64,000 nucleotides of DNA, taken from assembly GCA_026400355.1 (NCBI GenBank), contig JAPLPE010000013.1, positions 186,001-250,000 on the forward strand, in the 5' to 3' direction. Shown in pieces: positions 46,708 to 55,790 of this stretch. Below the pieces are notes generated by a model. The model made no database searches. It had not been told where the DNA came from and saw nothing but the letters and a program-made list of their open reading frames with translations. Within the stretch, counting starts at the first letter, position 1. Each line of letters opens with the position of its first letter. The DNA comes from Rhodobacterales bacterium (GTDB lineage: Bacteria; Pseudomonadota; Alphaproteobacteria; Rhodobacterales; Rhodobacteraceae). Made by a program: the position numbers and the translations under genes.

Positions 46708-47727
46708 CTATTCCGCCGCCGTCCGGCTGCTCTGCCCACAAACCCGCTCCGGCGCGGCAAACCCGCAGGATGTGCCGTCCACATGAACGACATCATCCTC
46801 CCACGGCAGGCGATAAGTCCCTGCCACCATGTCCTGCATGAAGGTATAGGGACAGTCCTGCGCCCCGCCCTTCACCGCCACATAGCCACGATGGGCCAAC
46901 TGATAGATGTTGTTCTCCACGCCCCAATGCTTGCGTGCCTCTCGGATCAGGTCGGGCCGCACCTCTGCCGTGATGATCTCATCCGCCCGGCCCGTCACCC
47001 CATGCGCGATCACCGTCCCGTCAAAGTTCACGATCATCGCCTCGCCCATGCTGTCGAACGTCCCGTCCGACCCGGACATGCAGACATTGGCCGTCACCAT
47101 CAGGTTGCAGAAGGCGTTCGACTGGTTCGTGAACCGCCAGCTTTCGCGGATCGGCGCGGTATATCCCGCCGTCCGCAGCATCACCTCGGCCCCCTTGTAG
47201 GCGCTCTCCCGCGCCATTTCGGGGAACATGCCGTCATGGCAGATGATCAGCGCGATCTTCACACCCTTCGGCCCGGTGATGACCGGAATCCCCAGATCAC
47301 CCGGCTCCCATGGCTCGACTGGAACCCAAGGGTGCATCTTGCGATAGTAAAGCTTCACTTCCCCCTGATCGTCGATGATGATCCCGGTGTTCCACGGGTT
47401 CCCATCCGGGTTATATTCCATGATGGAAAAGCAGCCCCAGATGCGATGGTGCCGACAGGCCGCCTTGAACGCCGCGACCTCGGGTCCGTCCATCCGGCAC
47501 ATGATCGCCGGGTTCGTGTCCATCGACAGGCCATGCAGCGCATACTCCGGGAATACGACCAGATCCATCCCTGCCATGTTCCGCCGCGCCTTGCCCACCA
47601 TAGCGACAACCTTCTCGGTCTGCCGCGCCAGATCCTCCGCCGTCACCGTCACGGGCAGTTGCAGCTGCACCATCCCGATCACCACGCCCTCCGGCGATTT
47701 GTTCAGCCCGCCCAGACCGTTCAACAT
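46708..47727 (-). CDS. amiF: formamidase (nitrilase superfamily)
   Basis: About 339 residues, start ATG 47727 (MLNGLGGLNKSPEGVVIGMV), which is the conserved start of AmiF-type formamidases. The Glu-Lys-Cys triad is visible: VVFPEYALHG, KLYYRKMHPW and IALIICHDGMFPE. It hydrolyses formamide to formate and ammonia; aliphatic amidase (AmiE) is a near relative but the length and start fit AmiF. It lies 10 bases after a permease gene and directly before the amidohydrolase. Confidence 0.88.
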   Translation of the reverse strand: MLNGLGGLNKSPEGVVIGMVQLQLPVTVTAEDLARQTEKVVAMVGKARRNMAGMDLVVFPEYALHGLSMDTNPAIMCRMDGPEVAAFKAACRHHRIWGCFSIMEYNPDGNPWNTGIIIDDQGEVKLYYRKMHPWVPVEPWEPGDLGIPVITGPKGVKIALIICHDGMFPEMARESAYKGAEVMLRTAGYTAPIRESWRFTNQSNAFCNLMVTANVCMSGSDGTFDSMGEAMIVNFDGTVIAHGVTGRADEIITAEVRPDLIREARKHWGVENNIYQLAHRGYVAVKGGAQDCPYTFMQDMVAGTYRLPWEDDVVHVDGTSCGFAAPERVCGQSSRTAAE

Positions 47728-47737
47728 GCTGTCCTCC

Positions 47738-48658
47738 TCATTTGACGATCGACAGTTCGCCCGGTGCCACCGCCGCACTGGCCCCCGACCTGGCAGAGGC
47801 GATCATGATGAACAGCGTCAGGATGTAGGGTGCCGCATTGAAGAAATAGTAACCCTGGCTGATCCCCACCGATTGCAGTGCCGGGCCGATCGCCCCCGCC
47901 GCCCCGAAGAGAAGCGCCGCAAGGATACACCGCAGCGGGTTCCACCGCGCAAAGATCACCAGCGCCACAGCCATCAGCCCTTGCCCCGACGAAAGCCCCT
48001 CGTTCCAGCTTCCCGGATAGGACAGCGACAGGAACGCGCCCCCCACCCCCGCCATGAACCCACCCGCCGCCGTGGCAAGGACCCGCACCTTGATCGGATT
48101 GACGCCCATCGCCCGCGCCGAAGGTTCAGAGTCCCCCACCATCCTCAGGATCACCCCGGGCCGCGTATTGGCCAGCATCCACCAGATCACCGCCGCCATG
48201 ATGATCCCCACAAAAAACAACGGGTTGATCTCGAGCGCGGACCGCAGCGCCGGATTGTCCGACCAGTTGCCCAAAGGCAGACTCTCAAGCCGCGGCGCGG
48301 AAGGCTGGATATACGGCTTGCCGAAAAAGAACGCGACACCGATGCCGAAGGTCATCATCGCGATCCCCACGGCAATGTCATTCACACGCGGCAGCGAACA
48401 GATCAGGCCGTGGATCAGCCCCAGAAACACCCCCGAAAACCCCGCGCAAAGTACACCCAGCCACGGCTGCCCTGTCTCGTACGATACCCCGTAGGCCACC
48501 ATCGCCCCAAGGACGAGGTTCCCCTCGAGCCCAAGATTGATCCGCCCCGACTTCTCGGTAATCGTCTCCCCCAGCGCCACGAACATGAAGGGTGTCGACA
48601 CCCGTATCGCCCCGCCCAGCATGGCGATAAGGATTGTGGTCAGCATCCCGGCCGTCAT
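47738..48658 (-). CDS. ABC transporter permease (BMP/nucleoside type), second
   Basis: A 306-residue permease of the branched-chain/nucleoside type with eight or more helices; typical segments are TITEKSGRINLGLEGNLVLG and PGVILRMVGDSEPSARAMG. GINLG-like and NPIKVRVLA motifs are usual for this subfamily. It overlaps the first permease by four bases and leads into the formamidase. Confidence 0.9.
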   Translation of the reverse strand: MTAGMLTTILIAMLGGAIRVSTPFMFVALGETITEKSGRINLGLEGNLVLGAMVAYGVSYETGQPWLGVLCAGFSGVFLGLIHGLICSLPRVNDIAVGIAMMTFGIGVAFFFGKPYIQPSAPRLESLPLGNWSDNPALRSALEINPLFFVGIIMAAVIWWMLANTRPGVILRMVGDSEPSARAMGVNPIKVRVLATAAGGFMAGVGGAFLSLSYPGSWNEGLSSGQGLMAVALVIFARWNPLRCILAALLFGAAGAIGPALQSVGISQGYYFFNAAPYILTLFIMIASARSGASAAVAPGELSIVK

Positions 48659-49752
48659 TTGCCAATCCCCGGCTGAAAGAACCTGATCCGCCCGGTCAGC
48701 GTCTCGCTTGTCAGAAGCACCACAAAGATCAGCCCCTGCAGCACCTGGATCGTCGCATCCGGCAGGTCCATCCGCCGCTGGATCAACCCGCCCGAAGCAT
48801 CAAGCGCCCCGAACAGGATCGCCACGGGCACGATGGCCAGCGGGTTCTGCCGTGCCAGAAACGCCACCAGAATGCCCGTGAACCCGTATCCCGCGACAAG
48901 CGACGCATTGGCTTGCCCGTGGATCGCCGCCACTTCGTAGTAGCCTGCCAGCCCCGCACAGGCCCCCGATATGGCCGCACAGGCCAGGATGAGCTTGCCC
49001 ACCGGCAACCCCTGCGCCAGCGCGGCCCTCGGGTTCCCCCCGGTCACCCGCGCCGCAAAGCCAAAGGTCGTCCGGAACATCAGGAAATACAGCAGCACCG
49101 CCAGAACCAGACCCGCCGCCAGCCCCCAATGCACATCCGTCCCCGGGATCGCGCCCACCTTGTATGCATCGCCGATCGGCACCGTGGACGGCTTGTTGGC
49201 CGAATTGGGATCGCGCAGAATCCCCTCGACAAAGAAATTCATCGTCGCAACTGCGATATAGGTCAAAAGCAGGGACGAAATCGTCTCATTCACCCCCCGC
49301 GCATGGCGCAGCCACCCCGCGATCATCGTAAGCATCGCGCCTGCCGACATGGCGAACACCACCATGATCAGCATGGTCAGCACCACCGGCGCCTCTGCCA
49401 CCACCAGCGGAACAGCAATCGCCGCCGCCGCAAACCCACCCAACACCAATGCTCCCTCGGCCCCGATCATGGTCAGACCGATGGTTGCCGGCACAGCAAA
49501 GGCCAGACCCGTCAGGATCAGCGGCGCGGCCCGCTGCAAGGTGTTCTGGATGGAAAAGAAACTCGAAAACCCACCCTGCCAGATCAGCGCATAGAACGTC
49601 AGGGGGTTCTTGCCCAACGCCAGCAAGAAAACTGAAAACAACAGCGCCGACACAACCAACGCACCCAGCGGAATGGCGATCTTCTCCAGCCCCGCCCGCC
49701 ACCGCACCGTTGAAACGCCAGTGCCGAATGTACCTGTAGTGATATCTGCCAT
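48655..49752 (-). CDS. ABC transporter permease (BMP/nucleoside type), first
   Basis: A 365-residue permease with about nine helices. The conserved segments LTMIGAEGALVLGG, GVNETISSLLLTYIAV and GGNPRAALAQGLP mark this family. The first 25 residues are a soluble lead-in. It begins 91 bases after the binding protein stop and overlaps the second permease. Confidence 0.9.
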   Translation of the reverse strand: MADITTGTFGTGVSTVRWRAGLEKIAIPLGALVVSALLFSVFLLALGKNPLTFYALIWQGGFSSFFSIQNTLQRAAPLILTGLAFAVPATIGLTMIGAEGALVLGGFAAAAIAVPLVVAEAPVVLTMLIMVVFAMSAGAMLTMIAGWLRHARGVNETISSLLLTYIAVATMNFFVEGILRDPNSANKPSTVPIGDAYKVGAIPGTDVHWGLAAGLVLAVLLYFLMFRTTFGFAARVTGGNPRAALAQGLPVGKLILACAAISGACAGLAGYYEVAAIHGQANASLVAGYGFTGILVAFLARQNPLAIVPVAILFGALDASGGLIQRRMDLPDATIQVLQGLIFVVLLTSETLTGRIRFFQPGIGK

Positions 49753-49843
49753 CGGTCCCTCTCGCCCTGTCAGGGACTGTCCGTATATCGTCGAAAACGG
49801 CCAGACCCGGCCGGGGCACAGGCCCCGGCCGTCCCGGGCAACG

Positions 49844-50956
49844 TCAGGTGATCGAACCGATCACGCCTTCCAGCAAATAGTTCATCCCGTCCAGAACCGG
49901 GTCATAGTTGTCCATCGTCCCTTCGATGACGAGGTTGCCCTGATTGTCATTGAGCGGACCGACATAGATCGGCTTGCCTTCCTTCAGCGCCGCCATCGCC
50001 GCGTCGGCCGCCGCGATGGCCTCGGGCGTCGCGCCCGCGCCATAGGGCGAATTCTGCACCATGTCGTTGTGATAGCCGCCGACGACCACGTTGGGCAGAA
50101 TCTCGCCCTTGGCCAGCATGTCGGCGAACATCTGGTAGATCGTCACCCACTTGTACTCGGCCCCGGTGATGAACCCGTTGGGCGCGAGCGGCCCCTGATC
50201 GGCATTGTGGCCGCAGCACTTCACGCCGCGCGATTCCGCAGTCTCGATCACAACCTTGGGCCCGTCCACATGGCAGGTCAGCACATCACAGCCCGCATCG
50301 ACCAGCGCGTTGGCGGCCTCCGCCTCGCGCACCGGCATCGACCATTCGCCGGTAAAGATAACCTGCACGGTCGCCGCCGGATTGACCGACCGCGCGCCCA
50401 GCAGGAACGAGTTGATGTTGGACAGCACCGTCGGGATCGGCTTGGCCGCTACGAACCCCAGCTTGCCCGTGGGCGACGATAGCCCCGCCGCAACCCCGTT
50501 CACAAAATGCGCCTGATTGAGATAGGCGAAATAGCCACCAAGGTTCATCGGCATCGTATCGTTCCAGAGCGGTGCAGCATGGCGGAACTGCACGTCGGGA
50601 TACTTCTTGGCCAGATCGATCATGAACGGATCGAAATAACCGAATGATGTGCCAAGAATCAGGTTCGCCCCGTCCAGATTGATCATCGATTCCATCGATT
50701 GCGTGACGGCATCCGTCTCGGGCACGTTCTCTTCTTCGATCACGGTCACGTTCGGCACTGTCTTCAGCACCTCGATCGCGACAGCCTGCGCCTGATTCCA
50801 GCCAAAGTCGTCCCGCGGGCCGACATAGACCACGCCCAGGATCACCGGGGTCTGGGCCACCGCCCGCGTGGCAAAACCCAGCGGCAAAGTCGCCACGGCA
50901 AATCCGGCCGCTCCCGATTTCAGGATCGAACGGCGGGAAAATCTCGTCTCAAGCAT
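49844..50956 (-). CDS. BMP-family (PnrA-like) substrate-binding protein with Tat signal
   Basis: A 370-residue binding protein; start ATG 50956 gives MLETRFSRRSILKSG, a twin-arginine signal (RRSILK) followed by a hydrophobic stretch and an Ala site (VAQ). The mature part has the BMP pattern: YVGPRDDFGWNQAQ, LILGTSFGYFDPF and GVAAGLSSPTGKLGFV. BMP proteins bind nucleosides, nucleobases or related heterocycles. A Tat route implies folding before export. It is the first gene of the operon running to 43719. Confidence 0.92.
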   Translation of the reverse strand: MLETRFSRRSILKSGAAGFAVATLPLGFATRAVAQTPVILGVVYVGPRDDFGWNQAQAVAIEVLKTVPNVTVIEEENVPETDAVTQSMESMINLDGANLILGTSFGYFDPFMIDLAKKYPDVQFRHAAPLWNDTMPMNLGGYFAYLNQAHFVNGVAAGLSSPTGKLGFVAAKPIPTVLSNINSFLLGARSVNPAATVQVIFTGEWSMPVREAEAANALVDAGCDVLTCHVDGPKVVIETAESRGVKCCGHNADQGPLAPNGFITGAEYKWVTIYQMFADMLAKGEILPNVVVGGYHNDMVQNSPYGAGATPEAIAAADAAMAALKEGKPIYVGPLNDNQGNLVIEGTMDNYDPVLDGMNYLLEGVIGSIT

Positions 50957-50989
50957 CTTATGGCTCCTGGTTGGTCCCTGTCCGTCATC

Positions 50990-51018
50990 ATCTGGATCAG
51001 CGATTCGCCCGGCGTCAA
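50990..51018 (-). promoter_or_regulatory. candidate promoter of the BMP transporter operon
   Basis: On the minus strand TTGACG (51013-51018) is followed after 17 bases by CCAGAT (50990-50995), about 34 bases before the start codon. The -35 is good and the -10 weak. No riboswitch was recognised in the leader. The rest of 50957-51318 holds only a GCGGCAGC / GCTGCCGC hairpin at 51094-51112. Confidence 0.35.
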
Positions 51019-51093
51019 AAAATCGTGCAGATTCAGTGACCGCCCAGCATTTGGGCAAGCAACAAGGAAAACTATTCTCTGTCCGATACTTGC

Positions 51094-51112
51094 GCGGCAG
51101 CAGAGCTGCCGC
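51094..51112. repeat. perfect hairpin in a divergent intergenic region
   Basis: GCGGCAGC, a three-base loop and GCTGCCGC form an exact 8-bp stem. It lies upstream of both the BMP operon and the GAP-family gene and may be an operator. There is no T-tract. Confidence 0.5.
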
Positions 51113-51318
51113 TCATGCAGGCAGCCCGACTGGGCCACAAACAGGGTGAAACAAATAGCAGCACAAAAAACGACCATCTGTCGCAAAAACAGGCGCCGCC
51201 GATAAAGGCACCCCGCCTCGCACCGAGTCGCAATAACCCTTGCCCGCCGCATTTCTCTTGCCCACCGCCGCCGAATCCCGTTCCCTGCAGCACGTACCGC
51301 CCACGCCCGAGGTTCCCC

Positions 51319-51987
51319 ATGTTCTCCGCCATCGCCGCCGCCCTGCCCATCGCCATAGGCATCATCTTCGCTACCCTGCCGATCATCACCATCCCCCTGA
51401 TCCTGCTGACACGGGGCGAGATGATGGTGCTCAAGGGTTTCCTTCTGGGCTATGCCGCAGGCTTCATCGTCCTCGGCGGCGCGGTCCTCTTCATGGCCGA
51501 TGTCATCGCCCCGGGCGTTGACCGCCCCGCCACATGGATGCTCTGGCTCCGCGTCTTCATCGGCCTCGGCCTTGTCTTCCTGTCCGGCGTCAAATGGAAC
51601 GCCCGCAATTCAGACGACGAAGACGCGGCCATGCCCGGCTGGATGAAAGCCATCGAATCCGTCAACAGCCCCGCCGCCTTCGGGTTGGGCTTTGTCATCG
51701 TCGTGCTGAACCCAAAGAATGCGCTGCTCGTGGCGTCAGGCGCCTTCGCCATCGCGTCAGTCACCTATTCGCCGCTGGCCCAGATCGTGGCACTTGTGGT
51801 CTTCACGATCGTCAGCTGCGTTGGCATCGCCGCGCCCTGGCTCCTCTTCCTTTGGAAAGGCGAAGCCGCCGTCGAACCACTCGATCGCCTGAAAGGCTTC
51901 CTCGCGCGAAACAACGCCGCGATCATCGCCATCGTCATCGGCCTGATCGGCGCCTTTGTCACCCTCAACGCGATGTCCTACCTGTAG
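51319..51987 (+). CDS. GAP-family membrane protein (sulfolipid-addressing-like)
   Basis: About 222 residues with six helices in a LysE-like arrangement. ATG at 51319 follows GAGG. The start (AAALPIAIGIIFATLPIITIPLILLT) and the LNPKNALLVASG motif fit the GAP/Sap-like family, known from actinobacterial lipid export. Role in proteobacteria is unknown. A small periplasmic loop is rich in acidic residues (SDDEDA). Confidence 0.8.
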   Translation: MFSAIAAALPIAIGIIFATLPIITIPLILLTRGEMMVLKGFLLGYAAGFIVLGGAVLFMADVIAPGVDRPATWMLWLRVFIGLGLVFLSGVKWNARNSDDEDAAMPGWMKAIESVNSPAAFGLGFVIVVLNPKNALLVASGAFAIASVTYSPLAQIVALVVFTIVSCVGIAAPWLLFLWKGEAAVEPLDRLKGFLARNNAAIIAIVIGLIGAFVTLNAMSYL

Positions 51988-52062
51988 GGCGGCGGTCATC
52001 CCGCCACGTGCAAGCGAGGCCGGGCATGGCGCGGAACGACAGTCCCGGCCGAAGCCGAAGGG

Positions 52063-52488
52063 TCACGCCTCCGGCCCCTTATCGTTTCCCTGACCGACCA
52101 GCCAGAGCACCATCGCCAGCCCCGCGCCCAGCAGCAGCGTATCCCGCGATTTGAGCATCGGCAGCACCGTCGCCACGATGTTCATCATCTGCCGCTGCTG
52201 CGCGGCCTCCAGCTGTTCCCGCTCCTTCGCGGCCCTATCCCGGGCACCCGCGATCATCACCAGCACCACCGCGATCAGCAGGGCCAGCCCGGTGAGGATC
52301 ACGCTTGCCCAGATCCCGCCCACCCGGGCCGCCAGCGGCACTGCCGCCGTCACCAGCGCCACGATGATCGCCACATGCACCAGCATCCCGGCCAGCACAT
52401 AAAGGACAATCGTCTGCGCCCGTGACCTGGCAAGCCGCTGCAGACGGCCCAGGAGGCTCTGGGCTATCGCATCAAAAGGAGAGGCCAT
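52063..52488 (-). CDS. small membrane protein, possibly holin/YqjE-like partner
   Basis: A 141-residue protein with two long central helices (VLYVLAGMLVHVAIIVALV, ASVILTGLALLIAVVLVMI), a coiled-coil stretch (RAAKEREQLEAAQQRQ) and a third helix at the C-terminus. It lies nine bases after the DUF883-type gene in the same direction. YqjD/YqjE-like pairs have this layout, but family identity of this one is uncertain. Confidence 0.7.
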   Translation of the reverse strand: MASPFDAIAQSLLGRLQRLARSRAQTIVLYVLAGMLVHVAIIVALVTAAVPLAARVGGIWASVILTGLALLIAVVLVMIAGARDRAAKEREQLEAAQQRQMMNIVATVLPMLKSRDTLLLGAGLAMVLWLVGQGNDKGPEA

Positions 52489-52497
52489 CCCGGCCCC

Positions 52498-52815
52498 CTA
52501 GCGCCGCAAGAGAAGCGAGACGAAGATGCCCAGACCAAAGGCCACCAGAAGACTCTGCAATGGCTTCTCATGCACATGCGCCTCAAGCTTTTCCTCAAGC
52601 TTGTCCGTCTCGGCCATGAGACCCCCCATCGCAGCCTTGGCACGCGTGGTTGCCTCATTACCCATCACCCCGGCCGCGGCAGACAGGTCGCTCACGGCAT
52701 CCTTGCCATAGGCCCGCAGGGTTTCGCCCAGCGCCGCGATCTCGGCCTTGAGTTGTGCTACCTGCTCTTCCAGCGTCGGGGCGGCTTCGGCACCCTTGTC
52801 GGATTTCGTGGACAT
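52498..52815 (-). CDS. DUF883/ElaB-YqjD-like protein
   Basis: About 105 residues; start ATG 52815 (MSTKSDKGAEAAPTLEEQ). The soluble helical part (QLKAEIAALGETLRAYGKDAVS) is followed by a C-terminal helix ending GLGIFVSLLLRR, the hallmark of the YqjD/ElaB group. In E. coli such proteins are membrane-anchored and bind ribosomes in stationary phase. This is the likely role here by homology pattern only. Confidence 0.82.
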   Translation of the reverse strand: MSTKSDKGAEAAPTLEEQVAQLKAEIAALGETLRAYGKDAVSDLSAAAGVMGNEATTRAKAAMGGLMAETDKLEEKLEAHVHEKPLQSLLVAFGLGIFVSLLLRR

Positions 52816-52928
52816 GGTGGTTGTCTCCTTCCAATGTGGGACAACGTCGACTGTGGCCCAGTCGGCCCGACAGTTCAACCGCCAAGGCCCGCGGCCAATC
52901 GACCGGACCGCCTTTCAAAGTGCCCGCC

Positions 52929-54567
52929 GTGACCGATCCGGTCCCCGAACCGCCGGCCGACATCGTCATCATCGGCAGCGGCACCGCCGCCGTTGTCGCC
53001 GCTTCGACATTGGTTGAGCGCCTCGGCCGACAAGTCACAGTGATCGAACGCGGCCCAGCCACCATCCTGCCGCTGATGCGCGTCCCCGCCGGATATCTCA
53101 AATCCCCTCGGCAGCCACAAACTCCGTAGAATGCATCAGACTGTTGTCCCCTTCCAACCACCTCGACAGACGCGCCCCTATCGTCCCGGTGTCCGGGGTT
53201 CTGGGCGGCGGCAGCGCCGTCAACGCCATGGTCTACATCCGCAGTCAGCGCGACGACTATGACGGATTGGCCACCGAACAGGGCCTCGGCCCGGACTGGG
53301 GCTATATCGCACTCCTCCCCCATTTCCGTGATCTCGAATCAAACGCGACCCATGGCGATGCCTTTAGGCACCACCGGCCCCGTCCGCATTGGCGATCCCG
53401 GAAGCATCGCCCCCGCCGCCCCTGATTTCATCGCGGCCTGCCAGTCACGTGGCCATCCGCTCAACCCCGATTTCAACGGCCGTACGCAGACCGGGGTCGG
53501 CACCATGCAGCACAGATTGGGTGAACGGCAGGGCTGCCTCCAGCGCAGCCACATGGTCACGGCCATCGTCCGTCCCCTCTCAGGGAACCCCCGCCTCCGC
53601 ATCATCACCGACGCCACTGTCACCCGTATTGCATTTGACCGCCGCCGCGCCACCGCCGTCCACTTCCGCAAGGACGGCCATGACCATCTCCAGCACGCCA
53701 GTCAGGAAATCCTCCCTGGCACCGGCACCTGCAAGACCGCCCGCCTCCTGATGCTTTCTGGTCTCGGCCCCGCCGCTTATCTCCGCGACCACGGCATCCC
53801 CGTCATCGTGGACCTGCAGGGGGTCGGTATCAACCTCCAGGACCACTACGAAGCCCCCGTCATCATGCGCGCCCGCGGCTGCTACGGCTACTTCGACAGG
53901 ATCGCGGCTGGAGGATGGTGACCCACGCGCTCTGCTATGCATTGACCGGCACCGGCCGCGCCACCACCAACGGAATCAAGGCCTGCTTCTTCTTTGGTCC
54001 GATGGGCGGCACGCGCCCCACGATCCAGCTCTACTGCGTCCCCATCGTCTGTCTCGACCGCAATATCACGGACCAACAGGCGACCTTCGGCATGACGCTG
54101 ACCTCCTGCCTCCTGCGGCCCAAGGCGCGCGGCACCGTGCGCTTGCGCAGCGCCGACCCCTTCGACCAGCCCCTCGCGACAGCAATTTCTTCGGCCACCC
54201 CGAGGACATGACCCTCACTCTCGCCGCCCTTCGCGACGCCCGCCACATCCTCGCCGCCCGCCCGCTGGCCGACCATCTGGCCGCCGAGCCCCTGCCAGGC
54301 GCAGATATCCAGCCCGACGCAGACCTTGCCACCTTCGCCAGGAAGACGGTCAAGAACAACAACCACCCCTCCGGCTCTGCCCGCATGGGTCATGAAGGCG
54401 ATCCGAAGGCTGTCCTCGACCGGCAGATGCGCGTGCGTGGCACCGCCGACCTGCGCGTGATCGCCTGCGCCGCTATCCCAGCGATTCCCTCGGCCAAAAC
54501 GAACGCGATTGCGATGGTGCTGGGGCGCAAAGCGGCGATCTATGTGGGCGGGGACACGCAGAACTGA
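52929..54567 (+). pseudogene. GMC oxidoreductase (choline dehydrogenase family), shattered
   Basis: A GTG at 52929 opens a GMC-type flavoprotein (IVIIGSGTAAVVAASTLVE, MRVPAGYLKS). The gene then passes through at least four frames: stop near 53129; GVLGGGSAVNAMVYIRSQ in the frame starting at 53144; GGP-type middle (GVGTMQHRLGERQG, LLMLSGLGPAAYLRDHGIP) in the frame 53259-53921; RPTIQLYCVPI in 53915-54211; and the end with the catalytic His (NNHPSGSARMGHEG) in 54208-54567. Several indels are therefore needed. The gene is dead. It would have acted on an alcohol such as choline or a sugar. Confidence 0.9.
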
Positions 54568-54612
54568 ACGATTGGCGTCACGCTTCTTGCTGCCCGTCAA
54601 CCCCTCCACAAT

Positions 54613-54634
54613 GACCAATGCCATCGCATTGGTC
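54613..54634. repeat. hairpin at the end of the GMC remnant
   Basis: GACCAATGC, four bases and GCATTGGTC form a perfect 9-bp stem with no T-tract on either strand. The rest of 54568-54774 holds no supported gene. Confidence 0.5.
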
Positions 54635-54774
54635 AGGTGCAGACCGCAACGCTTTCTGCCCGGGGCGGTGCCGCCACCGGAAGCCCCGCTGATCGCGCTC
54701 GGTCTCACATCAGGAACGGGAAACGTCTCCGCAGTATCCCGAACCGGAAATCCGATCCCCTGAAAGCCAAGCCC

Positions 54775-55743
54775 CTACCCGAACCGCGCCCGCAGCCACT
54801 TCATCTGCGCCACTTCCTGATACGGCCCGCCACCCTCATGGTTGTTGAACTCGTATTCATTGATCGTCCGATCCGCCGATTGCAGCGCATTATACGCCCC
54901 GAACACCGTCGACGGCGGGCAGATGTCGTCCATCAGCGCCACCGAAAACAGGGCCGGCATCGCGCATTTCCGCGCCATGTTGACCCCGTCGAAATAGGCC
55001 GTCGTCGCAAAGACCTGCGCCACCCGGTCCCGGTGGACCGTCAGATAACGCGCAATCTCAAGGAACGGATCGCGCAGCGCCGTCCGCACCGCCCGGGGAT
55101 AATCACAAAGGTAAGGCACATCCGGCATCAGCGCCGACACCCCGCCATGCAGCGCCGCCGCCGCCAGCGAAATCGCCCCGCCCTGACTGCCGCCCACCAC
55201 AGCCACCCGCGCCGGGTCAATCGCCTCGTGTGCCACAAGGCAGTCGATCGCCTTCACGGCATCGGTATAGACCCGGCGGTAGTAATAGGTCTCGGGCGAC
55301 AGGATCCCCCGCGTCATGTACCCCGGATGCGCCGGGTCCGACCCGTGCGGGTCCGGCGTATCGCCCCGGCTCCAGGTGCTGCCCTGTCCCCGCGTATCCA
55401 TCCGGAAATAGGCATATCCCAGCGCGGCCCAGTGCAGCTTCTCGTGCGAAAATCCGCGCCCGCCGCCATAGCCCACATATTCCACGACCAGCGGCACCTT
55501 GCCCGCCCGCCCTTTGGGCAACACCAGCCAGCCCCGCACCGGATCGCCCGCAAAGCCGGGGAAAGTCACGTCAAAGGTCCCGAACGCCGAAACCGGGCTG
55601 TCCACCGGGACAAGGCTTATCGCCGTCCCATGCGCCCGCGCCTCGGTCAGCGTCTTGGCCCAGAAGGCATCGAAATCCTCCGGTTCCGTCACCGTGCTTT
55701 GAAACCGGGCCAGTTCGGGCTGCCGAATGTCAGAAAATGGCAT
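54775..55743 (-). CDS. acetylxylan esterase-like hydrolase (AXE1 family)
   Basis: About 322 residues, start ATG 55743 after an AGGAGGAG site. It has the AXE1/cephalosporin-C deacetylase layout: RGWLVLPKG, VEYVGYGGGRG, DTRGQGSTW and the nucleophile box GGSQGGA, with the catalytic Asp in ALMDDICPPST and His in NNHEGGGP. It removes acetyl groups from sugars or related esters. It is followed by nothing in the same direction and preceded by the regulator gene on the same strand. Confidence 0.9.
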   Translation of the reverse strand: MPFSDIRQPELARFQSTVTEPEDFDAFWAKTLTEARAHGTAISLVPVDSPVSAFGTFDVTFPGFAGDPVRGWLVLPKGRAGKVPLVVEYVGYGGGRGFSHEKLHWAALGYAYFRMDTRGQGSTWSRGDTPDPHGSDPAHPGYMTRGILSPETYYYRRVYTDAVKAIDCLVAHEAIDPARVAVVGGSQGGAISLAAAALHGGVSALMPDVPYLCDYPRAVRTALRDPFLEIARYLTVHRDRVAQVFATTAYFDGVNMARKCAMPALFSVALMDDICPPSTVFGAYNALQSADRTINEYEFNNHEGGGPYQEVAQMKWLRARFG

Positions 55744-55790
55744 AAAATCTCCTCCTGTTGCGGCGACCGTGCCCCTTCCGCCTCCGACCG

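Noticed and set aside
50957-51318. purine or guanidine riboswitch before the BMP transporter operon
   Set aside because: None of the conserved junction or loop motifs of these classes could be found; only a simple hairpin is present.
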